The translations under genes were made by a program, and so were the position numbers. Shown here piece after piece: positions 17,209 through 26,947 of a stretch of 64,000 nucleotides of DNA. Each line of letters begins with the position of its first letter. The first letter of the stretch is position 1. The stretch covers positions 1 through 64,000 of the forward strand of contig CAKPWR010000004.1 of the NCBI GenBank assembly GCA_934196725.1. Direction: 5' to 3'. Below the pieces are notes generated by a model that had not been told where the DNA came from, did no database searches, and saw only the letters and a program-made list of their open reading frames with translations. The stretch comes from an uncultured Prevotella sp. Lineage in GTDB: Bacteria; Bacteroidota; Bacteroidia; Bacteroidales; Bacteroidaceae.

Positions 17209-18210
17209 ATGGGAAAATTAATCGTTTCATTATCGCCACATGCCCACGGAAATGAGAGCGTGGAGAAGAACATGTACGGAGTAATCATTGCTCTCGTGCC
17301 TGCCATCCTCGCATCTTTCTATTTCTTTGGCCTGGGTTCAGCAGTCGTACTGCTCACCTCTGTGGCAGCCTGCGTCTTCTTTGAGTGGGCAATTACAAAA
17401 TATCTCCTGAAGGAGGAGACCAGCTTGCTCGATGGTTCTGCCATCATCACCGGTCTCTTGCTCGGCATGAACTTGCCAAGTAACCTTCCTCTCTGGATCA
17501 TCATCATCGGTGCCCTGTTTGCTATCGGTGTAGGTAAGATGAGCTTCGGCGGTCTGGGTAACAATCCTTTCAATCCTGCTTTGGTGGGCCGTTGCTTCCT
17601 GCTCGTCAGCTTCCCTGCCCAGATGACTTCATGGCCTGTGGCTGGACAGATGCTCAGCTATACCGATGCTACAACAGGTGCCACACCGCTGGCTATCATG
17701 AAGACAGCCATCAAGACTGGCGATGCTTCTCTCCTGAATCAGTTGCCTGATTCCGTGAGTCTGCTCTTCGGTGCTACTGGCGATACCTTCGGTGCCGGAA
17801 CTACTGGCGAGGTTTGTGCTTTCGCCCTCTTGCTCGGTTTGGCTTACATGCTTTGGAAGAAGGTCATCACCTGGCATATTCCAGTCAGCATCATCGCTAC
17901 CGTATTCGTTTTCAGCGGTTTGATGCATTTGGCTAATCCTGTTTATGCCAATCCTCTGGCTGTCATTTTCAGTGGTGGTTTGATGCTCGGTGCCATCTTT
18001 ATGGCTACCGATTACGTAACATCGCCAATGACTCACAAGGGTATGCTCATCTATGGTGTCTGCATCGGTCTCCTGACCGTCATCATCCGTAACTGGGGTA
18101 GCTATCCTGAAGGTATGTCGTTCGCCATTCTTATCATGAATGCGTTCACACCTCTTATTAACACATACGTTAAACCAAAGCGCTTCGGTGAGAAGCCTGC
18201 TAAGAAATAA
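17209..18210 (+). CDS. rnfD: Ion-translocating oxidoreductase subunit RnfD
   Basis: A 333-residue integral membrane subunit with about nine hydrophobic segments. TTGATPLA at about 159-166 matches the S/TGAT flavinylation motif, in which a Thr carries covalent FMN. It forms the membrane flavin path of the Rnf Na+/H+ pump. It is 42 bp after rnfC and 13 bp before rnfG. Confidence 0.94.
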   Translation: MGKLIVSLSPHAHGNESVEKNMYGVIIALVPAILASFYFFGLGSAVVLLTSVAACVFFEWAITKYLLKEETSLLDGSAIITGLLLGMNLPSNLPLWIIIIGALFAIGVGKMSFGGLGNNPFNPALVGRCFLLVSFPAQMTSWPVAGQMLSYTDATTGATPLAIMKTAIKTGDASLLNQLPDSVSLLFGATGDTFGAGTTGEVCAFALLLGLAYMLWKKVITWHIPVSIIATVFVFSGLMHLANPVYANPLAVIFSGGLMLGAIFMATDYVTSPMTHKGMLIYGVCIGLLTVIIRNWGSYPEGMSFAILIMNAFTPLINTYVKPKRFGEKPAKK

Positions 18211-18223
18211 GGAGGACAGAGAC

Positions 18224-18898
18224 ATGCAGAAATTAGAATCATCATTAAAGAACATGGTGCTTGTGCTGGTGGGCGTTGCGCTCATCGTAGGTGCTGTTCT
18301 TGCATATATCAATCATCTTACATCTGGTCCTATCGCCGAGAAGGCTGCACAGAGTCTGGCTGCCGGTATAAAGAGTGTGATGGGTACAGAAGAACTCCAG
18401 GTGGCTGAACCAGAAGAGGTAAAGCAGGAGTTTGGCGGAAAGGAATTCACTTTCACCATCCACAAGTGCTCAGACAAGAGCGGCAAACAGCTGGGTGCTG
18501 CTGTAGAGAGTACTACCGGTGGTTTCGGTGGCGATCTGAAGGTGCTCGTAGGTTTCGATACTGAGGGCAAGATTATGGGCTATACTGTACTTCAGGCTTC
18601 AGAAACTCCAGGTTTGGGTGCCAAGGCAACTACCTGGTTCCAGAAAGACGGAAAGGGTAGCATCATTGGCAAGACTCCAAAGGATGGCGACCTCCACGTA
18701 TCTAAGGACGATAAGAGTGGCAATGCCGTAGATGCCATCACCGCTTCTACCATTACCAGCCGCGCCTTCCTCAAGGCTATCAACCAGGCTTATGCCGTTT
18801 ATGCCAAGAAGAATGTCGATGGCGAGAGTGGTGCAACTCAGAAAGCAGACGGCGAGAGTGGTGCATCTAAAGTTGAACATAACGAAAAGAAAGGATAA
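18224..18898 (+). CDS. rnfG: Ion-translocating oxidoreductase subunit RnfG
   Basis: A 224-residue membrane-anchored FMN-binding subunit with an N-terminal transmembrane helix (about 12-33) and a periplasmic FMN domain. DAITASTITSRAF carries the covalent-FMN Thr site, equivalent to SGATxTS in other members. The start at ATG 18224 follows an AGGAGG-like stretch and fits the helix. An earlier in-frame ATG (18140) would overlap rnfD by 70 bp. The C-terminus has a small tandem repeat DGESGAT/DGESGAS. Confidence 0.92.
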   Translation: MQKLESSLKNMVLVLVGVALIVGAVLAYINHLTSGPIAEKAAQSLAAGIKSVMGTEELQVAEPEEVKQEFGGKEFTFTIHKCSDKSGKQLGAAVESTTGGFGGDLKVLVGFDTEGKIMGYTVLQASETPGLGAKATTWFQKDGKGSIIGKTPKDGDLHVSKDDKSGNAVDAITASTITSRAFLKAINQAYAVYAKKNVDGESGATQKADGESGASKVEHNEKKG

Positions 18899-18904
18899 AC
18901 CGAT

Positions 18905-19489
18905 ATGAGTAATGTTAAGATTTTGATGAACGGACTCATCAAGGAGAATCCAACCTTCGTGTTGCTTCTCGGTATGTGTCCTACTTTGGCTACAACAACC
19001 AGCGCCATCAACGGTCTCTCTATGGGATTGGCTACCATGGCGGTGCTGATTTGTACCAACTTTGTTATCTCCTGTATCAAGAAGATTACACCCGATATGG
19101 TTCGCATCCCTGTGTTTATCGTAGTGATTGCAGCCTTCGTTACTATCCTTCAGATGGTGATGAGCGCTTATGCTCCCGACAGCATCAACCAGGCATTGGG
19201 TATTTATATTCCGCTGATTGTAGTAAACTGTATTATTCTGGGTCGTGCAGAGAGTTTCGCTGCCAAGAATTCTCCGGTTGCCAGTCTGTTTGATGGCATT
19301 GGTTGCGGTTTGGGTTTCACGCTCGGTCTTACCATTCTCGGTAGTGCCCGCGAGATTCTCGGTGCCGGAAGCGTATTCGGAATCACCCTGTTGCCAGAGA
19401 CCACCAACATTCTGGTGTTCATTCTGCCTCCTGGAGCGTTCCTCACATTGGGATACATTATTGCTATATTTAATAAGGTTAAGAAATAG
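18905..19489 (+). CDS. rnfE: Ion-translocating oxidoreductase subunit RnfE
   Basis: A 194-residue polytopic membrane protein with six predicted helices, and the conserved [16 protein letters not shown] and [11 protein letters not shown] segments shared with RnfA and NqrD. It forms part of the membrane core of the Rnf complex with RnfA, around an intramembrane iron-sulfur centre. It lies 6 bp after rnfG and 5 bp before rnfA. Confidence 0.95.
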   Translation: MSNVKILMNGLIKENPTFVLLLGMCPTLATTTSAINGLSMGLATMAVLICTNFVISCIKKITPDMVRIPVFIVVIAAFVTILQMVMSAYAPDSINQALGIYIPLIVVNCIILGRAESFAAKNSPVASLFDGIGCGLGFTLGLTILGSAREILGAGSVFGITLLPETTNILVFILPPGAFLTLGYIIAIFNKVKK

Positions 19490-19494
19490 AAATT

Positions 19495-20097
19495 ATGGAA
19501 TATTTATTGATATTTATCTCTGCGATATTCGTCAACAACATCGTCTTGTCGCAGTTCCTCGGTATTTGTCCGTTCCTGGGCGTATCGAAGAAAGTTGATA
19601 CAGCCATCGGTATGGGTGGTGCCATCGCCTTCGTCTTGACCTTGGCAACCATCATTACCTGGTGTGTTCAGAAGTATGTACTCGATCCATTCGGATTGCA
19701 ATATCTCCAGACCCTGGCGTTCATCCTCGTGATTGCCGCCTTGGTTCAGATGGTAGAGATTATCCTCAAGAAGGTTTCTCCTGCGCTTTATCAGGCGCTC
19801 GGCATCTTCCTGCCTTTGATTACTACCAACTGTGCTGTGCTGGGTGTAGCCATCCTGGTTATCCAGAAAGACTACAATCTCCTGGAGAGTGTGGTTTATG
19901 CATTCTCTACAGCCCTCGGCTTTGCTCTGGCTCTTATTGTCTTCGCTGGCATTCGTGAGCAGCAGGCATTGGTCCGCATTCCTAAGGGCATGCAGGGCGT
20001 AGCCATCGTGATGGTTACAGCTGCTCTCCTCAGTCTTGCCTTCATGGGCTTCTCTGGTGTAGACGGTGGTTTGAAAGCTTTGTTTGGATTGGAATAA
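19495..20097 (+). CDS. rnfA: Ion-translocating oxidoreductase subunit RnfA
   Basis: A 200-residue six-helix membrane protein with [18 protein letters not shown] and [10 protein letters not shown] motifs, homologous to RnfE and NqrE with inverted topology. The Cys in CPFLG is a ligand of the membrane Fe-S centre in the family. It is the last gene of the rnf cluster and is followed by a terminator hairpin shared with the convergent fbp gene. Confidence 0.95.
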   Translation: MEYLLIFISAIFVNNIVLSQFLGICPFLGVSKKVDTAIGMGGAIAFVLTLATIITWCVQKYVLDPFGLQYLQTLAFILVIAALVQMVEIILKKVSPALYQALGIFLPLITTNCAVLGVAILVIQKDYNLLESVVYAFSTALGFALALIVFAGIREQQALVRIPKGMQGVAIVMVTAALLSLAFMGFSGVDGGLKALFGLE

Positions 20098-20130
20098 AAA
20101 TGGCTGAATGAATAAAAAAGCCGATTGAAT

Positions 20131-20185
20131 AAAAAAGAGGCTGGTGTTGTTATCGGAAAACGATGACAGCATCAGCCTCTTATCT
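20131..20185. terminator. Bidirectional terminator between rnfA and fbp
   Basis: AAGAGGCTGGTG (from 20135) pairs with CATCAGCCTCTT (to about 20182), flanked by A-tract and T-rich sequence. It suits both convergent genes. Confidence 0.8.
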
Positions 20186-20195
20186 TTTCTGGAAT

Positions 20196-22187
20196 TTACA
20201 TTTTCTTTGTTTCCTTCTCCTTGATATAGCCATGACGGTAAGCATACAGAAGTTCCTTCAGGTCTTCTACCTGCTTATGGAGTTCTTGACCTATATCGGT
20301 ATCGGCAACCAGCATACGGCGGTTGGACATTTCTACAATCTGGGTGGTACTCTTGATGTCGGTACCTTGCTTGATGGCATCTTCTGTACTGGTAAACGGT
20401 TCGTGCTGTACCAGTTGGAAACCACGGGAATGGTATACCAGCGTGTAGCCGGCGATACCCGTCTCGTTGTGGTATGCCTTGGAGAAACCACCGTCTATCA
20501 CCATCAGCTTGCCGTTTGCCTTGATAGGATTCTCGCCCTTCAGGGTACGTACCGGCACGTGTCCGTTGATGATATGGCGGTTAGGTCCGGTAACTCCGAA
20601 TTCGTCCATGATATGGTCTATCACCTCCTCGCTGTCGCGCAGGAGGAAGTAATAACCCTTCTCCTCCTTATGGGTCTCCTTGTCAGCCACGAAATAGCGC
20701 TCAAATGTAGCCATCTTGCTCTTGTCAAAGAGCGGACTGTCCGGACCGCACCAGAGATACAGGAAGTAGTCGATGGCATATTCCTTTTCGGCTAGGTCGC
20801 TGTCCTGCTGGAAGGCGGTACGAATCTGCATGCCCGTATAGTGCATCAGGTCGCGACCGCTGTATTTATGACCCGGATAGATTTCTACCTCTTTCAAGGA
20901 ACCATCTGCATTGAGCGGACAGGAAGCATGGAAGAGCAGGTTGTTGTTGAAGATGGCATACATGCAGCCATGCTGCAACATCACCCGGATATGCTTATGC
21001 AGTTTTTCGCAGACCTTGAAAGAGTGGTGCAGCTTCTGCATCAGTATCGTTTCTTCTTCAGAGAGACGGTTTGGATATTTCGGATCGATGGTAGGGAAGT
21101 TGCAGGAACTCATCTCGTATTCCTTGCCGTCGATTTCTACCGTTCCCTTTTCGTAATTGATGTGTTCGAAGAGGCGTCTGCCGTCCATCTTCCATTCCGG
21201 ATGCTTCTCGATGAGCTGTCCCTCTATCTTGAACTGGATGACGGCTATCGCCTTATGCATCAGGGCTGTCAGACGGGTGGTCTTGTCGTCAAGTCCGGCA
21301 GCGCCACCGCTCAGCTTAGGCAGGAACTCGGTGCAAGGATCATCATTGTAGGTCTCCATGGCGAAGGTGGCAAGCGGAACGAGGTTGATGCCGTAGCCTT
21401 CCTCCAGGGTTGAGAGATTGGCATAGCGCAGGGAGAGGCGGATGACATTGCAGATGCAGGCATCATTGCCCGCTGCAGCACCCATCCATAACACATCATG
21501 ATTGCCCCACTGGATGTCCCAGCTGTGGTAGTGGCGCATCTTGTCGAGGATGATATGCGCACCCGGACCACGGTCGTAGATGTCGCCCAGGATATGCAGC
21601 TGGTCGATGGCGAGGCGCTGGATGACATTGGCGATGGCTATGATGAAATCATCGGCACGGCCGGTAGAGATGATGGTATCTACAATGACATTGACGTATG
21701 CCGTCTTGTCATGGTCCTCGGTATGCTCGTGGAGCAATTCCTGAATGATATAGGAAAAATCGCAAGGCAGCGACTTGCGCACCTTGGAGCGGGTATATTT
21801 GCTGGAAACATCGCGGCATACAGCCACCAGGCGGTGGAGCGTGATGTGGTACCAGTCATCAATGTCCTTCTCGTTGATCTTGACGAGTTCGAGTTTCTGC
21901 TCAGGATAATAGATGAGTGAGCACAGGTCGCGCTTCTCCTGTTCTCGCAGGGTAGTGCCGAAGAGTTCGTTCACCTTACGCTTGATGTTGCCCGAAGCGT
22001 TTTTCAGTACATGCAGAAAAGCCTCGTACTCGCCGTGGATATCGGCAAGGAAGTGTTCTGTGCCCTTAGGCAGGTTGAGGATAGCCTTGAGATTGATGAT
22101 CTCAGTACTGGCTTCTGCTATCGTAGGAAACGATTGCGACAACAGTTGCAAATATCTTATGTCTTTTTCAATATCGTACTGTTTCAT
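20196..22187 (-). CDS. fbp: Fructose-1,6-bisphosphatase class III
   Basis: A 663-residue metallophosphatase of the Firmicutes/Bacteroidetes class III type that makes fructose-6-phosphate in gluconeogenesis. The calcineurin-like core shows DIHGEYEAF, GDIYDRGPGAH, WGNHDVLWMG and NGHVPVRTLKGENP metal and substrate motifs. Start MKQYDIEKD at 22187 is favoured over an in-frame ATG 33 bp upstream because alignable sequence begins here. It is monocistronic. Confidence 0.94.
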   Translation of the reverse strand: MKQYDIEKDIRYLQLLSQSFPTIAEASTEIINLKAILNLPKGTEHFLADIHGEYEAFLHVLKNASGNIKRKVNELFGTTLREQEKRDLCSLIYYPEQKLELVKINEKDIDDWYHITLHRLVAVCRDVSSKYTRSKVRKSLPCDFSYIIQELLHEHTEDHDKTAYVNVIVDTIISTGRADDFIIAIANVIQRLAIDQLHILGDIYDRGPGAHIILDKMRHYHSWDIQWGNHDVLWMGAAAGNDACICNVIRLSLRYANLSTLEEGYGINLVPLATFAMETYNDDPCTEFLPKLSGGAAGLDDKTTRLTALMHKAIAVIQFKIEGQLIEKHPEWKMDGRRLFEHINYEKGTVEIDGKEYEMSSCNFPTIDPKYPNRLSEEETILMQKLHHSFKVCEKLHKHIRVMLQHGCMYAIFNNNLLFHASCPLNADGSLKEVEIYPGHKYSGRDLMHYTGMQIRTAFQQDSDLAEKEYAIDYFLYLWCGPDSPLFDKSKMATFERYFVADKETHKEEKGYYFLLRDSEEVIDHIMDEFGVTGPNRHIINGHVPVRTLKGENPIKANGKLMVIDGGFSKAYHNETGIAGYTLVYHSRGFQLVQHEPFTSTEDAIKQGTDIKSTTQIVEMSNRRMLVADTDIGQELHKQVEDLKELLYAYRHGYIKEKETKKM

Positions 22188-22313
22188 AATAATTTTGTTT
22201 TCAATGAATGTTAAATTCAAAAGATTTCATCTGCTGATTATTCTGATTCAGTTGCAAAGTTACGTTGAATTATTGAAAATAAAGAATAAGTAAGCATATT
22301 TTTTCAGAATAAT

Positions 22314-22344
22314 TTTGTAGTTTCACTTTTTTGCAGTACTTTTG
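22314..22344 (+). promoter_or_regulatory. galE promoter
   Basis: TTTG (22314-22317), a 19-bp spacer and TACTTTTG (22337-22344) match the Bacteroidetes consensus. The leader is about 55 nt. Confidence 0.75.
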
Positions 22345-22406
22345 CAACCATCTAAGCAATTTATAAGCTAGATGCTATCAATTATTCAAAACAAAGACTA
22401 AATAGT

Positions 22407-23444
22407 ATGAAACAGACAATTTTGGTAACTGGCGGTACAGGTTTTATCGGTAGCCATACCACAGTAGAATTACAGCAGGCAGGTTACAATGTAGTAATTG
22501 TAGACGATCTCTCCAACTCAAAGATTGAGGTTCTCGACGGTATCGAGAAAATCACTGGTATTCGTCCTGCTTTCGAGAAAGTAGACTTGCGTGACAAGGA
22601 AGCAACTGAGGCTGTGTTCCAGAAGTATCCTGAAATTCAGGGTATCATACATTTCGCTGCCAGCAAGGCTGTAGGCGAGAGCGTTCAGAAGCCTCTGATG
22701 TACTATCGCAACAATATTGTATCGCTCATCAACCTGCTTGAGTTGATGCCAAAATATGATGTCAAGGGTATCATCTTCTCTTCTTCATGCACCGTTTACG
22801 GTCAGCCAAAGCCAGAGAATCTTCCTGTTACTGAGGAGGCTCCTCACCAGAAGGCTACCTCTCCATACGGTAATACCAAGGAAATCAACGAGCAGATCAT
22901 TGCCGACTATATCCACAGCGGTGCCAACATCAAGAGCATTGTGCTGAGATATTTCAACCCAATCGGTGCACACCCATCTGCTGAAATCGGTGAGTTGCCT
23001 AACGGCGTGCCAAACAACCTGATTCCATACGTTACTCAGACCGCTATGGGCATCCGCAAGGAGTTGACCATCTTCGGTAACGACTATGATACTCCAGACG
23101 GAACCTGCATCCGCGACTATATCTATGTTGTAGACCTCGCCAAGGCTCACGTTTGCGCCATGACCCGTGTACTTGACAAGGAGACAGAGCCAATCGAGTA
23201 CTTCAACATTGGTACTGGCAATGGTAACTCAACCCTCGAAATCGTAGAGACATTCGAGAAGGCTACAGGCGTGAAGCTGAACTGGAAGTACGGTCCTCGC
23301 CGTGAAGGTGATATCGAGAAGATCTGGGGCGATTGCACCAAGGCTAACAAGGTTTTGGGCTGGAAGGCTGAGGCTAATCTGGCAGACGTTCTGGCTTCTG
23401 CCTGGAAGTGGCAGCAGAAACTCCGTGAAGACGGTATCATGTAA
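22407..23444 (+). CDS. galE: UDP-glucose 4-epimerase
   Basis: A 345-residue extended short-chain dehydrogenase that interconverts UDP-glucose and UDP-galactose. It has the NAD-binding GGTGFIGSH at 9-17, catalytic Ser/Tyr/Lys in FSSSCTVYG and SPYGNTKEI, and a substrate-binding RYFNPIGAHPSAEIGE segment. Length is usual. It is a single gene with its own promoter and terminator. It may feed envelope polysaccharide synthesis, but no glycan genes are adjacent. Confidence 0.94.
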   Translation: MKQTILVTGGTGFIGSHTTVELQQAGYNVVIVDDLSNSKIEVLDGIEKITGIRPAFEKVDLRDKEATEAVFQKYPEIQGIIHFAASKAVGESVQKPLMYYRNNIVSLINLLELMPKYDVKGIIFSSSCTVYGQPKPENLPVTEEAPHQKATSPYGNTKEINEQIIADYIHSGANIKSIVLRYFNPIGAHPSAEIGELPNGVPNNLIPYVTQTAMGIRKELTIFGNDYDTPDGTCIRDYIYVVDLAKAHVCAMTRVLDKETEPIEYFNIGTGNGNSTLEIVETFEKATGVKLNWKYGPRREGDIEKIWGDCTKANKVLGWKAEANLADVLASAWKWQQKLREDGIM

Positions 23445-23489
23445 GCCTGATGAAATCATATTGACCAGTTAGGTTAAAAAAATACAAAT

Positions 23490-23534
23490 AATAGGAACTT
23501 TTCCGGCATTATGTTGGGAGGTTCCTATTTTTTT
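23490..23534 (+). terminator. galE terminator
   Basis: AATAGGAAC (23490-23498) pairs with GTTCCTATT (23521-23529), followed by eight T residues. The T-tract runs straight into the next promoter (TATCTTTG, 23537-23544). Confidence 0.88.
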
Positions 23535-23590
23535 TATATCTTTGCCCAAGGAATTTTACGTAAAATCATTTAAACAATAGGAATCACAAT

Positions 23591-23914
23591 ATGAAGAAAA
23601 CTATACTTTCTATATTTACATTGGCAGCAATGATGATGATGGCAGCACCTGCACAGGTGATGGCAGCCACTAATGCTGTGGAAATGATTGACCTGGATGC
23701 GCAGGAAATATCCGTTACTTACGCCAATGGCGTGATGCATATTACCGGTGCCAACGGGCTGGTGGTAAAGGTATACAACCTGGCTGGCATCGCAGTCAAG
23801 TCGTTTATGGTAGAAGGCCAGGACAAGCGCATCTCCATGCCGCTGTCGGATGGTGTTTACATCATCAAGGTAGGACCTTCATTCACCCGTAAAATCACTG
23901 TCAATCGCAGATAG
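23591..23914 (+). CDS. Small secreted protein made almost only of a T9SS-like C-terminal domain
   Basis: A 107-residue protein. After a signal peptide (1-26, ending VMAA) the rest matches the shape of a type A type IX secretion sorting domain: ITGANGLVVKVYNLAGIAV, then a short turn, ISMPLSDGVYIIKVG and a basic end KITVNRR. No cargo domain is present. It could be a degenerate cargo, an isolated sorting domain or an unrelated small beta protein. It shares a transcript with the L,D-transpeptidase 5 bp downstream, and a TATCTTTG box lies at 23537-23544. Confidence 0.75.
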   Translation: MKKTILSIFTLAAMMMMAAPAQVMAATNAVEMIDLDAQEISVTYANGVMHITGANGLVVKVYNLAGIAVKSFMVEGQDKRISMPLSDGVYIIKVGPSFTRKITVNRR

Positions 23915-23919
23915 TCAAC

Positions 23920-25449
23920 GTGAAATCATTAAGAATTTTACCCCTGTTGCTCTGTTTGATGATGATGGGGTGTAAGGATTCACAACCCAATAGCAACAGG
24001 CTGTTGACGTTAGAATACTATCAGGATTTTAACGAGAAGGCGTATGCTGTCAATTCTAAAGTGATTCGAGGATTGATGGATAGCCTCATGCGACAAGACA
24101 AGGACCGTCTTGTTGCCGACCTCCACACACGGAAATATTATCAGGACCGTGGCGGCTTCCTATGGATAGACCGCCATGGTATCGACCATCGTGCCGATTC
24201 GCTACTCGCATATTTGCGCACCGTAGAGGAAATCGGTTTCAATAAGCAGCGCTTTTATGTGGATGAGATAGCGGAAGACATACAGAGACTCCGGAACCTT
24301 GACCTGGACAGACAGCAGAACCAGGTGAATAGGGTAATGGCTAGACTGGAGTACCGACTCACCAAATCGTATCTGAGATATGTTGCGGGACAGCGCTTTG
24401 GCTATATGAATCCCAACTTCGTGCTGAACCGTCTGGATACGCTGGCTCCTAATCCCTATGATTCCATCAAGCGTCCTGTAAGATACAGAGGACTCTTTGA
24501 TGTGAAGATGGACCATGCCGACAATCCGTTCTTTGCCAAGGCAATGAAGAGGATAGGCATGGGAGCGGATTCGCTTGTCGTATTTCTGAAATCGGTGCAG
24601 CCCGACAATCCCTTCTACCGCGTATTCCTGGACAAGCTGAACAGAGAAGGATTATCCAGAGCGGAACGGGAGAAAATACTGGTGAATCTGGAAAAAAGCA
24701 GATGGAGACAGGAGGACAATATCTGGAACCATCAGAAATATGTAGTGGTCAACATCCCGGCTTACCAACTGATGGCGGTAGACGGACTGGACACGCTCTC
24801 GATGCGTATCGGATGCGGATCGCTGAAGACCAAGACGCCACTGCTCAACAGTCATCTCAAGAGAATGGATATCAATCCGCAATGGTTTGTGCCACGCAGC
24901 ATCATCCTGCACGATATGGCTCACCATGCCGGAAACCCAGGCTACTTCCAGGCAAGAAACTACTATGTGAGGGATGTGAAGACCGGAGAGGAAGTAGACC
25001 TGCATCAGGTAACGAGAGCACAGCTGGTTTCGGGAGCCTATGGTGTGGTGCAGCGAGGAGGCAAGGGCAATGCCCTGGGACGCATCATCTTCCGATTCGA
25101 CAATAACTTCTCGGTATATCTGCATGATACTAGCAGTAAGGGAGTCTTTGAAAGAGAGGAGAGGGGAGTGTCGCATGGTTGTATCAGAATAGAGAAACCT
25201 TATGATTTTGCCGTATTCCTCCTGGCAGAAAAGAACCAGAAAATGATGGATAAAATCAAGTATTCGATGACGGACGATTCGCTGAGCAACCGCAAGATGG
25301 TGGTGAAAGGTGTGAAGGTGAAGCCGGAAGTGCCTCTCTTCATTACCTACTATACCCTCTATCCGCTGGCAGGTGGACGCACCAGGGAATATCCCGACGT
25401 GTACGGATATGACAAGGTGATATTCGAGAGACTGAAGAAATATTTATAA
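23920..25449 (+). CDS. L,D-transpeptidase lipoprotein (YkuD family)
   Basis: A 509-residue lipoprotein (Cys18 in MMMGCKD) with an N-terminal helical scaffold typical of long YcbB-like enzymes and a YkuD catalytic domain (about 268-425). The motif VSHGCIRIEKP holds the catalytic Cys and the upstream HDT holds the His. It forms 3-3 peptidoglycan crosslinks or anchors proteins to peptidoglycan. The start is GTG at 23920, 5 bp after the previous stop, because the lipoprotein signal begins there. Cotranscription with the small T9SS-like protein is likely. Confidence 0.9.
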   Translation: MKSLRILPLLLCLMMMGCKDSQPNSNRLLTLEYYQDFNEKAYAVNSKVIRGLMDSLMRQDKDRLVADLHTRKYYQDRGGFLWIDRHGIDHRADSLLAYLRTVEEIGFNKQRFYVDEIAEDIQRLRNLDLDRQQNQVNRVMARLEYRLTKSYLRYVAGQRFGYMNPNFVLNRLDTLAPNPYDSIKRPVRYRGLFDVKMDHADNPFFAKAMKRIGMGADSLVVFLKSVQPDNPFYRVFLDKLNREGLSRAEREKILVNLEKSRWRQEDNIWNHQKYVVVNIPAYQLMAVDGLDTLSMRIGCGSLKTKTPLLNSHLKRMDINPQWFVPRSIILHDMAHHAGNPGYFQARNYYVRDVKTGEEVDLHQVTRAQLVSGAYGVVQRGGKGNALGRIIFRFDNNFSVYLHDTSSKGVFEREERGVSHGCIRIEKPYDFAVFLLAEKNQKMMDKIKYSMTDDSLSNRKMVVKGVKVKPEVPLFITYYTLYPLAGGRTREYPDVYGYDKVIFERLKKYL

Positions 25450-25467
25450 GATAATAAAATCTTAATT

Positions 25468-26007
25468 ATGATAAGAGATAAAGAACTTTTGGAAATGTTG
25501 AGCGATCCGAAGACGCAACGGGCGGGATTCGCTGTGCTGGTGAGCCAGTACAGCGAGACGTTGTATTGGAAGATCCGTAACATCGTACAGAATCATGACG
25601 ATGCCGATGACATTTTGCAGAATGTCTTTATCAAGGCTTGGACCAATCTGGCTACCTTTCAGGGCAAGTCTTCCCTGTCCACCTGGCTCTACCGCATCGC
25701 CATCAACGAAGCCCTGGACTTCCTCAGAAAGAAGAAACTGGCCACGCAGGTGAGTGCTGATGATGAATCCGGTATCGCCTCACGGTTGCTAGCCGATGAA
25801 TACTTCGACGGGGATGAGATTCAGGCACATCTGCAGGAAGCCGTAGCCCTGCTGCCCGACGTACAGCGCACGGTGTTTACCCTGAAGTATTTCGACAACA
25901 TGAAATATTCCGAGATAAGCAAGATTCTCTCTACCAGCGAGGGTGCCTTGAAGGCATCTTACCATCTGGCAGTGAAGAAAATAACAGAATTCTTGCAGAA
26001 ATATTAA
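25468..26007 (+). CDS. ECF-type RNA polymerase sigma factor
   Basis: A 179-residue sigma-70 family protein. Region 2 includes DADDILQNVFIKAW and STWLYRIAINEALDFLR. Region 4 includes the helix-turn-helix MKYSEISKILSTSEGALKA. It lies 18 bp after the L,D-transpeptidase gene and heads a three-gene set with a membrane protein and a Spy-like periplasmic protein, the arrangement of an envelope-stress regulon. The stimulus is not known. Confidence 0.9.
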   Translation: MIRDKELLEMLSDPKTQRAGFAVLVSQYSETLYWKIRNIVQNHDDADDILQNVFIKAWTNLATFQGKSSLSTWLYRIAINEALDFLRKKKLATQVSADDESGIASRLLADEYFDGDEIQAHLQEAVALLPDVQRTVFTLKYFDNMKYSEISKILSTSEGALKASYHLAVKKITEFLQKY

Positions 26008-26061
26008 ACCTTTTGAGGTTGAATCCGTCAATAATAAAAAAGAAAGAAGGAGTAGAAGAAT

Positions 26062-26448
26062 ATGACAAGAGAAGAAAACATATTGAAAGAGCGTTTCGGC
26101 AAGCAGAATCCTTTCAAGGTTCCTGATGGTTACTTCGATCATCTTACCGAGAGAATCATGGAGAATTTGCCGGAACAGGAGGTTCGTGTCATCGACATAC
26201 GCAGCCGTCAGACGCTCTGGCAGAAGTTGCCATTGCGCAAGATAGCAGCAGCCGTTGCTGTCACTGCCCTGCTGGGTGGTGGTACGTTCTGGGCTTTGCA
26301 GCATGAAGGCAACAGCAAGGTGGTGGCTCATGCGAAGCATCATGAGCAGAAAGCTGTGGGCAGTGAGGAGGCCGCCTTCAATGAGATGGCAGACTATGCG
26401 ATGATAGACAATGAGACTATCTATGCATCATTGATGACTGAGAATTAA
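26062..26448 (+). CDS. Single-pass membrane protein, probable anti-sigma factor
   Basis: A 128-residue protein. The cytoplasmic N-terminus (1-63) contains NPFKVPDGYFDHLTERIM, common at the start of Bacteroidetes anti-sigma-like proteins next to ECF factors. One transmembrane helix follows (about 64-82), then a short His/Lys/Glu-rich periplasmic part. It lacks a zinc anti-sigma HxxxCxxC motif. The role as anti-sigma is inferred from position, 54 bp after the sigma gene. Confidence 0.7.
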   Translation: MTREENILKERFGKQNPFKVPDGYFDHLTERIMENLPEQEVRVIDIRSRQTLWQKLPLRKIAAAVAVTALLGGGTFWALQHEGNSKVVAHAKHHEQKAVGSEEAAFNEMADYAMIDNETIYASLMTEN

Positions 26449-26503
26449 GGCTGGAACATTAAAGGTACGGAATCTGATAAAGAAAAAACAATAGTTAAGA
26501 GAT

Positions 26504-26947
26504 ATGAAGTGGAATTTCCAACATAGAATCATCGCCTTGATGGTCATGCTGCTGATGGGCATCACTGGCATCCAGGCTCAGAATGGCAAAAAGCATCCTG
26601 CATTCGACCCTAAGAAGTTTCAGGCAGATCTTGAGCAGTATATCACAACCAATGCTGCCCTGACACCTGGAGAGGCAGCTAAATTCTTCCCGATGTATCG
26701 GCAGATGGGCAAGAAGATGCGCACGCTTTTCGATGAGATGCGCCGTTTCAGACACATCAATCCAAAGGACAACGAGGCGTGTGAAGAGGCCATCCGCAGA
26801 CAGGATGAGATAGACATCCAGCTGAAACAACTGCAGCAGGAATATCATGCACGTTTCATGACCGTGCTGCCAGCCTATAAGGTGCTGAGAGTTATCAGGG
26901 CAGAGGAGAAATTCCACAGACAGGCATTCCGCAGGATGCACAAATAA
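26504..26947 (+). CDS. Spy/CpxP-like periplasmic helical protein
   Basis: A 147-residue secreted protein with a signal peptide ending GIQAQ (residue 25). The mature part is all-helical and basic, with an LTPGEAAKFFPMYRQM segment that recalls the LTxxQ motif of Spy/CpxP proteins, and long EEAIRRQDEIDIQLKQLQQE helices. It may act as a periplasmic chaperone or stress sensor that feeds back on the ECF system. It ends the operon before a terminator. Confidence 0.75.
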   Translation: MKWNFQHRIIALMVMLLMGITGIQAQNGKKHPAFDPKKFQADLEQYITTNAALTPGEAAKFFPMYRQMGKKMRTLFDEMRRFRHINPKDNEACEEAIRRQDEIDIQLKQLQQEYHARFMTVLPAYKVLRVIRAEEKFHRQAFRRMHK

